Source: Chitinophaga pinensis (lineage in GTDB: Bacteria; Bacteroidota; Bacteroidia; Chitinophagales; Chitinophagaceae). From it: a stretch of DNA of 64,000 nt. Below are positions 18,143 through 27,828 of this stretch, piece by piece. The stretch spans positions 57,157 to 121,156 of the forward strand of contig NZ_VOHS01000019.1 of NCBI RefSeq assembly GCF_007896845.1, given 5' to 3'. The stretch's first letter is position 1; each line of letters starts with the position of its first letter. Position numbers and translations under genes: made by a program. The notes beneath the pieces were generated by a model. The model searched no databases and was not told the DNA's origin. It saw only the letters and a list, made by a program, of their open reading frames with translations.

Positions 18143-18501
18143 TCAATCATTTACACATATCTTCAAGGTCAGGAATATCGATTTTTATCACCATTAAAAA
18201 GATAGCCACAACACTATTTCTTTTGATAGCGACACCACGCCTGAAAGCCTTTTTCCAGCACGGTTGTACAAATCACGGATGCGCTATAATGCTTTGCAGA
18301 TAAGCTTTATGAGTCATTAGCAATGGTAAACATGTTGTCAATACGGGCAAATAAGTGCCTGTGGCACACTATAAAATATGACATCTCCCTGACATAAATC
18401 CGCCATGGAAGCGGATTTTTCCGTCTTGGGTAAATATTTTTCCCGATTCGATCATCCTGCCGAACCTTACTGATCGTTCTTTGTAAAAAATTCGTCAGTT
18501 A
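18143..18501. other. Intergenic region upstream of siderophore receptor
   Basis: 359 nt. Contains a hairpin with an 8-bp stem and T-run at 18396-18420, probably ending transcripts from 17774, and an AT-rich stretch before the receptor start. I see no Fur-box-like 19-bp palindrome and no known riboswitch. Confidence 0.45.
18396..18420 (+). terminator. Terminator-like hairpin upstream of TonB receptor
   Basis: Stem AAATCCGC/GCGGATTT with a 7-nt loop followed by TTTTT; plus-strand intrinsic terminator shape. Confidence 0.6.
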
Positions 18502-20976
18502 ATGTTCGGCTACTTTAGAAAGCTACCTCTCAGCATCCTATTTCTGTTCCTGTGTCTGTCCATCAACGCACAAACCAAAATCACCGTACAGGGGACAGTA
18601 AAGGACATCAACAATGTTCCATTACAAAAAGTGAGCGTACTGCTCAACCACACGCACACCGCTTTCACCGATGAAAACGGTCATTACATTTTTACAGAGG
18701 TGCCCACACGTACCGAAAATACCATCCGTTTCACACACACCGGTTTTGAAACACTACAGCAAAAAGTAAAAGGTGATCAGCTGGATGTTGTGCTCCTGCC
18801 ATCTACTGCACAGCTACAAACAGTAGAGATCACCGGAAGAACAGAAACCGGTTATAAAAACACCGCTTCCTTCATCGGCACTAAAACAGCCACCCCGCTG
18901 AAAGATGTTCCACAGTCCATCTCTTACGTGACCAAAGAACTCATGCAGGATCAGGCAGCTGTAAGAATGGGAGATATTGTAAAGAACTTTAGTGGTGTAA
19001 ACCAGTTCACTTTCTACGATGATATCACCATCCGTGGTTTCCGTATTAACGGTGGTAGCACCACACAACTGCTAAATGGCCTGCGTACCTTCACTGGTTT
19101 CTGGAAACAACCAATGGTCAACTATCTGGAAAGGGTAGAGGTGATCAAAGGTCCTGCTTCTGCGCTGTTTGGTAATGCCTCTCCGGGTGGTACCATCAAC
19201 CGTGTAACAAAGAAGCCGCTGGCTGAAGAACGTAAGTCCCTTAGCTTCACCATGGGTAGTTTTAACAATGTACGCACACTGGCTGACTTCACCGGTCCGT
19301 TAAATGATGAAAAGACCATCCTTTACCGCTTAAACATCGGTTATGAAAATACACAGTCCTTCCGTGACCTCCAGTTTGATAAAAATCTGGTAATAGCACC
19401 GTCTGTGTCATTCCTCCCGACAGAAAAGACCCGTATCAACTTTGATGCGGTATACAATAAATCCAATAGCCGGCTGGATCGTGGCCAGTCCGTGCTGTAT
19501 CAGGGCGACCTGCATTCCACACCTATTTCCCGTTCATTGAGCGCTACCAACGATTATCTGAACGAGGAAACCTACACCGTGACAGCTTCCCTGAACCATC
19601 AGTTTTCCAGCCGGCTGGCATTCAACCTCGCTTATCTGCGTACAGGTTATACAGAAGATCTGCTGGAACACCGTAGTGCCAATGCTTATGCAGTTGACTC
19701 TGCCGGTAAGGCCATTCCAAACCTCGTAGCCCGTCAGTCATTTATCAGAAAGAAAAATCCTACCAGCGATAACGCTTCTGCTTATCTGACCTACAATATT
19801 GAAACCGGTAAGGTGTCGCATAAACTGGTAGCTGGTTATGACTATGCTACTTCCAAACTCCTTCCGGGAGCTTCCCAGCTGACTGCCAGCAACTACCAGC
19901 TGAAAGCAGGTGGCGCGGCTGCCTACAATCCTGCAAAAGCAGCTGATTATGTGTTCTACACCTATACAGCAGCCGATGGTACCAAAATGAGCATTCCTAA
20001 ACCAAACGTTTCTTCTTTTGATATCAACAGAAATGATAATAAACTGGAAGATCCTTCCAAATACACTTATGTAGCGCAGAACTCCGCAGTATTGCCTTCT
20101 TTCAATAGTATCAGCGGTGTGTATCTGCAGGACCAGATTGGCTTTGGTAATCTGAAATTATTAGTAGGCGGTCGCTTTGAAACTTATACAGACAAACAGT
20201 TTTACAAAACTGACAGTGTGAAAAGTGTATCTCAGCATACGTTCCTTCCAAGACTGGGTATCGTGTACAGCGTAACCCGTAATATCAATGTGTATGGTAT
20301 GTACACCAAAGGCTACAATCCACAGGACGTTGCCGTACAGACCAACCCACTTTCCGGTGGACCGTTTGATCCGATCAATTCCAAATTGCTCGAAGCTGGT
20401 CTGAAAACAGAATGGCTCAATGGTAACCTGACGGCAAACGCTTCAGTATACCACATCGTACAGACCAATACACTGTACAATGCCAATGAGCCGGGTAATC
20501 CGGATAAAATGATCCAGATCGGTGAAGAAACCGCAAAGGGTATTGAGCTGGACGTAACCGGACGTATTACTGAGAATTGGGACCTGACCGTAGCTTATGC
20601 GTTCAATGATGCGGTGATCAGTCACTCCGGTAAAGCAGATTCCTCCCTGATCGGTGTACAGAAACCAAATGCCCCTAAACATCAGGGGAATGTATGGACC
20701 AAATACACCATTCCTTCCGGTCCTGCTAAAGGTCTGGGCGTAGGTGCAGGTGCTAACTTCGTTACCGAAAGAAATGTGTCACTGAATACTACGCAGTCTC
20801 TTCCCGGCTATGTACTGGTGAATGCGGCGGTGTACTATAAAGTGAACAAGGTAACACTACAGGTAAATTTCAATAACGTAACAAATAAAACCTATTGGGT
20901 AGGGGGATATGACTATATTCGCCTTTTCCCGGGGGCGCCAAGAAACTGGCAGGCAACAATTTCTTATACATTCTGA
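18502..20976 (+). CDS. TonB-dependent siderophore receptor (FhuE/FhuA type)
   Basis: 824 aa outer-membrane receptor. Order of parts: signal peptide ending LSINAQ (about residue 24); carboxypeptidase-regulatory-like beta-sandwich (VQGTVKDINNVPLQKVSV) to about residue 105; plug domain with TPLKDVPQSISYVTKELM, ITIRGFRING and VEVIKGPASALFGNASPGG, the signature of siderophore receptors; then a 22-strand barrel ending in ATISYTF. The PepSY membrane protein begins 2 nt after the stop, a usual partner that reduces or releases iron from ferric siderophores. Regulation by iron is expected but no Fur site was recognised. Confidence 0.93.
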   Translation: MFGYFRKLPLSILFLFLCLSINAQTKITVQGTVKDINNVPLQKVSVLLNHTHTAFTDENGHYIFTEVPTRTENTIRFTHTGFETLQQKVKGDQLDVVLLPSTAQLQTVEITGRTETGYKNTASFIGTKTATPLKDVPQSISYVTKELMQDQAAVRMGDIVKNFSGVNQFTFYDDITIRGFRINGGSTTQLLNGLRTFTGFWKQPMVNYLERVEVIKGPASALFGNASPGGTINRVTKKPLAEERKSLSFTMGSFNNVRTLADFTGPLNDEKTILYRLNIGYENTQSFRDLQFDKNLVIAPSVSFLPTEKTRINFDAVYNKSNSRLDRGQSVLYQGDLHSTPISRSLSATNDYLNEETYTVTASLNHQFSSRLAFNLAYLRTGYTEDLLEHRSANAYAVDSAGKAIPNLVARQSFIRKKNPTSDNASAYLTYNIETGKVSHKLVAGYDYATSKLLPGASQLTASNYQLKAGGAAAYNPAKAADYVFYTYTAADGTKMSIPKPNVSSFDINRNDNKLEDPSKYTYVAQNSAVLPSFNSISGVYLQDQIGFGNLKLLVGGRFETYTDKQFYKTDSVKSVSQHTFLPRLGIVYSVTRNINVYGMYTKGYNPQDVAVQTNPLSGGPFDPINSKLLEAGLKTEWLNGNLTANASVYHIVQTNTLYNANEPGNPDKMIQIGEETAKGIELDVTGRITENWDLTVAYAFNDAVISHSGKADSSLIGVQKPNAPKHQGNVWTKYTIPSGPAKGLGVGAGANFVTERNVSLNTTQSLPGYVLVNAAVYYKVNKVTLQVNFNNVTNKTYWVGGYDYIRLFPGAPRNWQATISYTF

Positions 20977-20978
20977 TC

Positions 20979-22142
20979 ATGAAAAAAATATTTGGCTGGT
21001 TACATCTCTGGCTGGGCATCGTCTCAGGCTTAGTAGTCCTGGTAGTAGCAGGAACAGGCAGCCTGCTTGTATTCGAAGAAGAACTGGAACATGCGTTCCG
21101 GTCTTCTTTTTTTTACGTAGAAGCGCCCGCCAACACTTCCAGACAACCTTTGGATAATCTGACAGCCTATGTGCTGCGCGAAAATCCGAAATATAAAGTA
21201 CTGACTATCGGCGTAGAACCCGAAGCTAACCGCAGCATTGTATACCTGCTGGTGAAAGGAAAGCCCAAGGAGATTAAGAATCAGCTGTATGTGGCGGTGA
21301 ATCCGTACTCAGGACAGATCATTTCTTCTGTAGCGGGTAATAAGCGCTTCTTCTCCGTCGTATTGCAACTACACCGCTACCTGTGTATGGGCGAAACCGG
21401 CAAGATCATTACTGGCATTTCCTGTTCCATTTTTACGATACTGATCCTGACCGGTCTGATATTATGGTGGCCTAAAAGGAACAACAGGAAACAGCGTTTC
21501 CGTGTGAAATGGAATGCTTCTTTCAAACGCCTGAACTGGGACCTGCACGCCGTATTCGGCTTCTATGTGCATATCATTCTTTTTGTAATCGCGGTGACCG
21601 GACTGGTATGGAGTTATAAGTGGGCCAATAACCTTATTTATCTCGCATTTGATGGTAATACCAAACAGCAAAAGGTTGTTGCCCCTGCCAGCAAACCGGT
21701 TGAGAATACGGGTATTGCTTATCTGGACAAGATCGTAGCTACTACCAACGAAAAGCTGCCTTACGAAGGAAAGATAACCATCCGTTTTGCAGATACAGAC
21801 ACACTGGCTGTTTCTGCTGCGAAGGAAAACAGATCCAGACATGACAATGTGAGCGATTTCCTGTATTTCGAAGCGGGTACCGCGAAATTGCTCAAGGTGA
21901 GACTGTATGACAATGAAAGCGCAGGTACTATTGCCAGAAGATGGGTCTATCCGATCCATACCGGCAGTCTGTATGGTGTGCCGACGAAGATCATAGCGCT
22001 GATAGCTGCATTGGTAGCCTTTACTTTACCTATCTCCGGATTCCTGATCTGGATGGGTAGAAAGAAAAAGAAGCCGACAGCAAAAGCAAAGAAAAAATTA
22101 CCAGTGGATAAAACCGTTAATTCCAGAGTACAGGTACAATAA
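20979..22142 (+). CDS. PepSY-associated TM helix protein (PiuB family)
   Basis: 387 aa inner-membrane protein with about four membrane segments. N-terminal KKIFGWLHLWLGIVSGLVV and later LNWDLHAVFGFY are characteristic of the PepSY_TM family, with His residues placed for possible heme binding; HTGSLYGVP lies near the C-terminus. Members next to siderophore receptors are thought to take part in ferric-siderophore reduction or iron release in the periplasm. Its start is 2 nt from the receptor stop, so the two are translationally coupled. The C-terminus is Lys-rich. Confidence 0.9.
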   Translation: MKKIFGWLHLWLGIVSGLVVLVVAGTGSLLVFEEELEHAFRSSFFYVEAPANTSRQPLDNLTAYVLRENPKYKVLTIGVEPEANRSIVYLLVKGKPKEIKNQLYVAVNPYSGQIISSVAGNKRFFSVVLQLHRYLCMGETGKIITGISCSIFTILILTGLILWWPKRNNRKQRFRVKWNASFKRLNWDLHAVFGFYVHIILFVIAVTGLVWSYKWANNLIYLAFDGNTKQQKVVAPASKPVENTGIAYLDKIVATTNEKLPYEGKITIRFADTDTLAVSAAKENRSRHDNVSDFLYFEAGTAKLLKVRLYDNESAGTIARRWVYPIHTGSLYGVPTKIIALIAALVAFTLPISGFLIWMGRKKKKPTAKAKKKLPVDKTVNSRVQVQ

Positions 22143-22164
22143 CGATATTCTGTAAATGTATAAA

Positions 22165-22204
22165 GACAAATGGCCGGTCGCTTATAGCTGACCGGCCATT
22201 TGTC
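22165..22204. terminator. Bidirectional terminator between PepSY gene and moeB-like gene
   Basis: Perfect 15-bp stem (gacaaatggccggtc / gaccggccatttgtc) with a 10-nt loop, between convergent genes. Confidence 0.9.
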
Positions 22205-22221
22205 TTATAAGATCAATCCGT

Positions 22222-23307
22222 TTAATACATATTCATTTCCACGTCTATCTCCGAAGCCCACGCATGAATTCCTCCTCCCACATTGTATACAGCAGGGAAA
22301 CCGGCTGCATCCAGTTGCTGTGCGATCATCAGGCTACGCATTCCGTGGTGACATAGTAAGGCCACAGGAATCTCTTTACTCAGCTGTGCCATTACACCTC
22401 CCACCATACGCATGGGTATCCGCATGGCCTGTGGGATACTACATATTTCCCATTCATCCGGTTCTCTTACATCTATCAGTTGCAATGGTTTTTCTGTATC
22501 CAGCCAATCCCGCAGCTGATGTACAGACAAGCTTCTTACGCCGCCTGTATCACAGGGCTGATCATATGTCTCCTGTAATGCTTTGATATCATGATTACCA
22601 GCAACAGGCCTGATCTGGAATGTATCGTGCATGTTATACAGGGTGTCTATTGTCAACAGCTGATTGCTCAGTACTTCACCGATACCGGTAATGATCTTTA
22701 CGGTTTCATTCGCCTGATAAGAGCCGATAATACCCGGTAAGATTCCCAATACACCGATATCACTACAGTTTAGCATAGTACCGGGTTCCGGTTGCTCAGG
22801 AAATAAACAGCGGTAAGTAGCACCACCTTTGTAATTGAATACACTGACCTGTCCTTCGTATTTGTGAATAGCGCCATATACAAAAGGCTTATTCAACATC
22901 ACGCAGGCATCATTTACCAGATAGCGGGTACCGAAATTATCGGTACAGTCCACGACTACGTCGTAAGGCTGAATAATATCCAGTGCATTATCAGGCATGA
23001 TCCAGGTATCATACATGGAGAACTGTACTTCCGGGTTCAGCTTTTGTAAACGCTGCACAGCGGTACGCAGTTTTGGTTGCCCGACTTCTTCCGTATTGTA
23101 AAGTACCTGTCTTTGCAGGTTGGTAAGTGAGATATCATCGTGTTCCACGATTCCTATGCGGCCTACGCCCATGGCGGTCAGGTATTGTAATACCGGTACG
23201 CCTAATCCGCCTGCACCTATAATCAGTACTGCGGCACTGCTGAGCAGTTGTTGTTTTGCTGGTCCGAAGCCTTCCAGTTTCAGGTGTCTGTCATATCGTT
23301 GCATCAT
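22222..23307 (-). CDS. moeB: MoeB/ThiF-type adenylyltransferase with rhodanese domain
   Basis: 361 aa E1-like enzyme expected to adenylate the C-terminal glycine of MoaD (or ThiS) and deliver sulfur. ThiF fold at residues 1-235: nucleotide loop GAGGLG (31-36), DCTDNF (120-125), NCSDIGVLG with the candidate catalytic Cys181. Rhodanese domain from about 258: LIDVREPDEW and active-site CHHGMRS (Cys319). Unusually, the zinc-binding cysteines of MoeB are missing: only one Cys remains in YRCLFP and the second CxxC pair is absent. The start overlaps the stop of the acetyltransferase gene (ATGA). Context with moaD/moaE favours the molybdenum cofactor role. Confidence 0.88.
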   Translation of the reverse strand: MMQRYDRHLKLEGFGPAKQQLLSSAAVLIIGAGGLGVPVLQYLTAMGVGRIGIVEHDDISLTNLQRQVLYNTEEVGQPKLRTAVQRLQKLNPEVQFSMYDTWIMPDNALDIIQPYDVVVDCTDNFGTRYLVNDACVMLNKPFVYGAIHKYEGQVSVFNYKGGATYRCLFPEQPEPGTMLNCSDIGVLGILPGIIGSYQANETVKIITGIGEVLSNQLLTIDTLYNMHDTFQIRPVAGNHDIKALQETYDQPCDTGGVRSLSVHQLRDWLDTEKPLQLIDVREPDEWEICSIPQAMRIPMRMVGGVMAQLSKEIPVALLCHHGMRSLMIAQQLDAAGFPAVYNVGGGIHAWASEIDVEMNMY

Positions 23308-23849
23308 CCGTTCTTTATCCTTTTTGACATAAATATTGAATCTCCGTATGTACCGTCTGACTGTTTAAATGCTTGTGGCAGACGGCCATATTCCATAAAA
23401 CCAAAGTTACGATACAACTGAATAGCTCTCTCATTATTTGCAAACACGTTAAAGTGTATGATTTCCAGCTCTTCATGTTGTTCTGCCCATCTTAATGCGG
23501 CTGTCATCAGTCGTCTGCCGATACCCATATTCCAGCATTCATGCAGCACAGCGATCCCGAGTTGCCCAAGGTGCTTTTCCTTTTTGAAACCGGATTGTTT
23601 GATAGAGATACTACCGACCAGCCGACCTTCTGTTTCAGCCAATAGCATCAGGTGCTGAGGGCGATTGCAGAAGGAGCGGAGAAATGCTTCTTCATCTGCG
23701 ACGGTGAGGCTTGCCGATTCCTGTGGCGTCATTAACAGAAATCCTGTCTCTGTGGTCAACTGTTGGTACAATGCCAGCAAGGCTGGAGCGTCTTCCAGTG
23801 TGGCCGGGCGAACCAACAAAACCTGACCATTAGGGAGAAAATGCTGCAT
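23304..23849 (-). CDS. GNAT-family N-acetyltransferase
   Basis: 181 aa acetyl-CoA-dependent acetyltransferase. The acetyl-CoA loop is visible as GIAVLHECWNMGIGRRLM, followed by IIHFNVFANNERAIQLYRNFGF, both typical. The ATG at 23849 (MQHFLPNGQVLLVR) is preferred over an upstream start that would add 12 residues. A TACATTTG box lies only a few bases upstream of this ATG, so the leader would be extremely short. Substrate unknown. Overlaps the downstream moeB-like gene by 4 nt, implying co-expression. Confidence 0.85.
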   Translation of the reverse strand: MQHFLPNGQVLLVRPATLEDAPALLALYQQLTTETGFLLMTPQESASLTVADEEAFLRSFCNRPQHLMLLAETEGRLVGSISIKQSGFKKEKHLGQLGIAVLHECWNMGIGRRLMTAALRWAEQHEELEIIHFNVFANNERAIQLYRNFGFMEYGRLPQAFKQSDGTYGDSIFMSKRIKNG

Positions 23850-23868
23850 ATTACAAATGTAAGCAACA

Positions 23869-23898
23869 AAAAAAGCGCCGCACACCGGCGACGCTTTT
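23869..23898 (-). terminator. Terminator of serS
   Basis: On the minus strand a GC-rich stem with a small bulge (aaaagcg-tcg-ccg / cggcgctttt) is followed by seven T. It separates serS from the acetyltransferase gene. Confidence 0.75.
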
Positions 23899-23921
23899 AT
23901 ATTATTTTAAATATTACTTGC

Positions 23922-25196
23922 TTATAGTGCGATCTTATCGGCGCCGAAATAAGGCTGTAATACTTTCGGAATGTTGATACCTTCTGGTGTCTGATTGTTT
24001 TCAAGGATACAAGCCAGTATACGTGGTAATGCCAGGGAACTGCCATTCAGCGTATGTACCAGCTGTGGTTTACCACCGCCATCTTTGAAACGGATCTTCG
24101 CACGGTTTGCCTGAAAAGACTCGAAGTTAGATACGGAGCTCACTTCCAGCCATTTCTGCTGTGCGGTGCTGTATACTTCAAAGTCATAGGTCAGGGCAGA
24201 AGCAAAGCCCATATCACCACCACAAAGACGCAGTATACGATATGGCAGTTCCAGTGATTTCACCAGTTCTTCCACGTGTGCCACCATTTCATCCAGAATC
24301 TCATAAGATTTATCCGGATGTACAACCTGTACTACCTCTACTTTGTCAAACTGGTGCAAACGGTTCAGACCACGTACGTCTTTACCATAAGAACCTGCTT
24401 CACGGCGGAAACACGGCGTATAACCAGTCAGTCTTACCGGCAGATCCGTGTCTTTCAGTATCTCATCTCTGAAGATGTTTGTCAATGGTACTTCTGCGGT
24501 CGGGATGAGGTATAACTCATCTTCTCCTACAAAGTACATCTGTCCTTCTTTATCAGGCAGCTGGCCTGTACCATATCCGGAATCACTGTTTACGAGGTGA
24601 GGTACCTGGAATTCAGTGTATCCTTTATCGGTATTAAAGTTCAGGAAATACTGGATCATAGCGCGTTGTAAACGTGCTCCACGGTTTTTATAAACCGGGA
24701 AGCCGGCGCCGGCGATCTTATTACCCAGTTCGAAGTCGATCAGGTCATATTTCTTTGCCAGATCCCAGTGAGGTACAGCGCCCTCAAATAACTGAGGGAT
24801 ATCTCCACCTGTGCGGACTTCCACATTCTCTTCAGGCGTTTTGCCCGGAGGTACCAGTGGAGAAGGCAGGTTTGGCAATTTTACCAATGTATCGTGTAAA
24901 AGCTTTTCTGTAGCCGCGAGTTCTTCGTTAATAGGCTGCAGTCTTGCTTTCAGTGATGCTACTTCCGATTTACGAGATTCCGCTTCATCTTTCTGACCCT
25001 GTGCCATCATTTTACCGATTTCCTTGGAAGTCGAGTTTACTTTGGCCTGTGTTTCATCATACTCAAGGGTTAATTTCTTGCGCTTGTCGTCCAGCTCAAG
25101 TATCTGGTCTACCAGTTCCAGCTCTCTGAAATTCTTCAGAGTCAGCCTTTGCAGTACCTGATCCTTATTTTGACGAATGAACGGAACTTGTAACAT
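23922..25196 (-). CDS. serS: Seryl-tRNA synthetase
   Basis: Class II synthetase charging tRNA-Ser. 424 aa, normal length. N-terminal two-helix coiled-coil arm (about residues 28-105) that grips the long variable arm of tRNA-Ser, then the catalytic core with TAEVPLTN, GYTPCFRREAGSYGKDVRGLNRLHQF (motif 2) and LVHTLNGSSLALPRIL (motif 3). A TATATTTG box lies just upstream of the ATG on the minus strand. A tRNA-Ser gene is also in this window at 60330. Confidence 0.97.
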   Translation of the reverse strand: MLQVPFIRQNKDQVLQRLTLKNFRELELVDQILELDDKRKKLTLEYDETQAKVNSTSKEIGKMMAQGQKDEAESRKSEVASLKARLQPINEELAATEKLLHDTLVKLPNLPSPLVPPGKTPEENVEVRTGGDIPQLFEGAVPHWDLAKKYDLIDFELGNKIAGAGFPVYKNRGARLQRAMIQYFLNFNTDKGYTEFQVPHLVNSDSGYGTGQLPDKEGQMYFVGEDELYLIPTAEVPLTNIFRDEILKDTDLPVRLTGYTPCFRREAGSYGKDVRGLNRLHQFDKVEVVQVVHPDKSYEILDEMVAHVEELVKSLELPYRILRLCGGDMGFASALTYDFEVYSTAQQKWLEVSSVSNFESFQANRAKIRFKDGGGKPQLVHTLNGSSLALPRILACILENNQTPEGINIPKVLQPYFGADKIAL

Positions 25197-25401
25197 TTTA
25201 CGATTTATTAAATTTCAGCAAATATAGGAGTCAATTAGGAATTAAGAATTAGGAATCAGGAATTCGAGCACAATATAGTGGCTCTTCCTGCGTACGCCTT
25301 CCGGCAGATATACCCGCACTATAATAAGGAGACAGCTCCCTATCCTACAGATATACCTGATAAGCCTTCAGGCTTACTAATGCCTTATTGATAATTCCTG
25401 A

Positions 25402-27066
25402 TTATGAAAGGTATTTTCCAACGATCGGCACTCTTCGGCCTACACCGAATGCCTTGGATGAAACGCGTATAATAGGGCAGAATTGGTTCCTTTTATACTC
25501 ATTGGTATTCACCATTTTGAGTGTGCGCGTCACTAATGCGGCATCAAAACCCTGCGCAATGATCTCTTTTGGTCCCTGACGGCGCTCAATATACTGGTAG
25601 AGAATACTGTCCAGTACTGTATAATCAGGCAGGCTATCGCTATCCTTCTGATTAGGGCGTAATTCCGCAGAAGGTGCTTTATCGATGATATTCACCGGAA
25701 TAATCTCTTTTTCCCGGTTGATATACCTTGCGAGCGCGTAGACCTGCATCTTATATACATCCCCCAATACTGCCAGACCGCCGGCCATATCACCATATAA
25801 GGTGCCGTAACCGGTTGACAATTCGCTCTTATTGGAAGTATTCAGCAGGATATACCCAAACTTGTTGGATAAGCCCATCAGCAGGTTCCCACGGATACGT
25901 GATTGCGTATTTTCTTCCGCCACATTAAAAGGTCTGCCCTCAAAAAATGGGTGCAGGGTCTGCAGGAAGGTTTCATAAATATCATTGATGCGGATGATGT
26001 CGTAAGGGTTATCCAGATTTCCGGACAGGGCTACGGCGTCATCTACAGAATGTTCGGTAGAATAAGGGGAAGGCATGAGAATGGCTCTTACATTCTCTTT
26101 ACCCAGCGCTTCTACTGCCAGGGCCAGTGTAACAGCACTGTCTATACCTCCGGAAGAACCCAGAATGGCTTTGGTAAAGCCCATCTTCTGGAAATAATCC
26201 TTAATACCCATGATGATCGCATGATAGATGCGGTCGATGTTATATTCGGGCAACAGCTCGTTTACCGGGATATAAGCCGGCTCCTGTGCTGGTTGTTCTG
26301 ATTGTAAGAGTACTTCCAGATCATAGCCGTCAATAGCTTCTTCGAAGTAAGGCAGTTCTTTTACGATATTACCCTGTTTGTCGAAGATCACAGATCCCCC
26401 ATCAAAAACGATCTCTGTCTGTGAACCTACAGCATTACAGTAATACATCGGAATACCGTATTTCTTCACGTTTTCACGGATGATCTTTTTACGGTCCTGT
26501 GCATGATTGTAATCGAACGGGGAAGCGGACAGGTTGATCATTACATCCGGCTGCTGTTCTATGAGCTGATCCATCGGACAGATCCTGTACAATGGATTAT
26601 CTCCCAGATTCCAGATGTCTTCACAGATGGTCACTGCCAGTTTCTTCCCTTTAAAAGGCACCACATTCCAGGCATAACCCGGTTCAAAGTAGCGGTATTC
26701 GTCAAATACGTCGTAAGTAGGCAACAGGGTCTTATGGATCACCTGTTTTACCTCTCCTTCATGCAGGAACCATGCGGCGTTAAAGAGGTCTTTACCTTCC
26801 GGCTGTGTGTTGCGGCAGGGAGCACCTACCAACACTGCTATATTAGACGTATGGGCTTTGATCTTGTCAATAGCCGCGTATGATTGTTGTATAAAGTCGT
26901 CAAATTCAAGGAAATCTCTGGGCGGGTAGCCGCATACACACAACTCAGTGAACACTACCAGATCTGCACCCTGTGCTTCAGCTGCTTTTATTCCTTCCAG
27001 TATCTTCTGCGTATTCAGTTCGAAATTGCCGATATGATAGTTCTGTTGCGCAAGTATAATTTTCAT
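25402..27066 (-). CDS. nadE: Glutamine-dependent NAD+ synthase
   Basis: Final step of NAD synthesis: amidates nicotinate adenine dinucleotide using ammonia released from glutamine. 554 aa two-domain enzyme: N-terminal nitrilase-type amidase with the Glu-Lys-Cys triad (FTEL Glu41, HKTLLP Lys112, TICEDIW Cys148) and C-terminal synthetase with the P-loop SSGGIDSA (about 304-311). Located next to an outer-membrane barrel gene and gldB; gldB and nadE are also neighbours in other gliding Bacteroidota as I recall. Confidence 0.96.
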   Translation of the reverse strand: MKIILAQQNYHIGNFELNTQKILEGIKAAEAQGADLVVFTELCVCGYPPRDFLEFDDFIQQSYAAIDKIKAHTSNIAVLVGAPCRNTQPEGKDLFNAAWFLHEGEVKQVIHKTLLPTYDVFDEYRYFEPGYAWNVVPFKGKKLAVTICEDIWNLGDNPLYRICPMDQLIEQQPDVMINLSASPFDYNHAQDRKKIIRENVKKYGIPMYYCNAVGSQTEIVFDGGSVIFDKQGNIVKELPYFEEAIDGYDLEVLLQSEQPAQEPAYIPVNELLPEYNIDRIYHAIIMGIKDYFQKMGFTKAILGSSGGIDSAVTLALAVEALGKENVRAILMPSPYSTEHSVDDAVALSGNLDNPYDIIRINDIYETFLQTLHPFFEGRPFNVAEENTQSRIRGNLLMGLSNKFGYILLNTSNKSELSTGYGTLYGDMAGGLAVLGDVYKMQVYALARYINREKEIIPVNIIDKAPSAELRPNQKDSDSLPDYTVLDSILYQYIERRQGPKEIIAQGFDAALVTRTLKMVNTNEYKRNQFCPIIRVSSKAFGVGRRVPIVGKYLS

Positions 27067-27079
27067 CTACATCGTCTTT

Positions 27080-27760
27080 TTAAAAGAATAGTCCCAGGTT
27101 TATTGCAAAGCTATTCATATTTACTTTACCATCACTCCATTTTCCATTGCGGGTAGCATCGATGAATCCGTTACGATAGGTGAGTCCTACGAGTCCGCTC
27201 AGCCTGTCACCCAGTGGATATTCCACTCCCGCGCCTACCTGCAGACCGATATTAATTGGCGTGATATCACGCAGTACATTCACTTTATCCTGATTGACGC
27301 TGAGACTTACTACATCTGCACGCCCTTTGACAGGGAATCCGAAGTAAGTACCGAATTGCCCCCAGATCCCCATACCATTATCAGTATCTGTTTTCAGTTT
27401 GATAGCCAAAGGAATCTCTACGTAGGTCACTTTTAGCTTATATTCAGCAGGGATCTGTTTATAGTCGTCCAGCCCTTTATCTGCCACGTACTTCAATGTA
27501 CTACCTGTGGTGGAGATCTGTAATCCGGAAGCGATGGCATAACGGCCGGATTCATCCAGCAGGAAATCGGCCATCAGACCGAAGCTAACTCCAAACCGGG
27601 AGGCATTCCGTTCTACACCGGATTCTTGCGGTTGTAACCAGAAAAAGGTGGGATCCAGCTTAAATCCGAGGCGTACCCGGTTGTCACTCATAAAGTTATT
27701 CTGGGCCTTAGCCACCATCACCGTCGAAAACAAGCATGCCATCAAAAATATCTTCCTCAT
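27080..27760 (-). CDS. Outer-membrane beta-barrel protein, porin family
   Basis: 226 aa with a signal peptide ending MVAKAQ (about residue 20) and repeated amphipathic beta strands, ending in INLGLFF with a terminal aromatic residue as recognised by the Bam machinery. Resembles the OMP_b-brl_2 / PorT-like family of small Bacteroidota barrels. It precedes nadE by 13 nt on the same strand, so the two are probably co-transcribed. Specific role unknown. Confidence 0.8.
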   Translation of the reverse strand: MRKIFLMACLFSTVMVAKAQNNFMSDNRVRLGFKLDPTFFWLQPQESGVERNASRFGVSFGLMADFLLDESGRYAIASGLQISTTGSTLKYVADKGLDDYKQIPAEYKLKVTYVEIPLAIKLKTDTDNGMGIWGQFGTYFGFPVKGRADVVSLSVNQDKVNVLRDITPINIGLQVGAGVEYPLGDRLSGLVGLTYRNGFIDATRNGKWSDGKVNMNSFAINLGLFF

Positions 27761-27828
27761 ATAATTTTATCTTTTTTTTAATACAAGCTATATAATATTT
27801 TTACCTGTCCGTAAGTTAGATACCAAGT

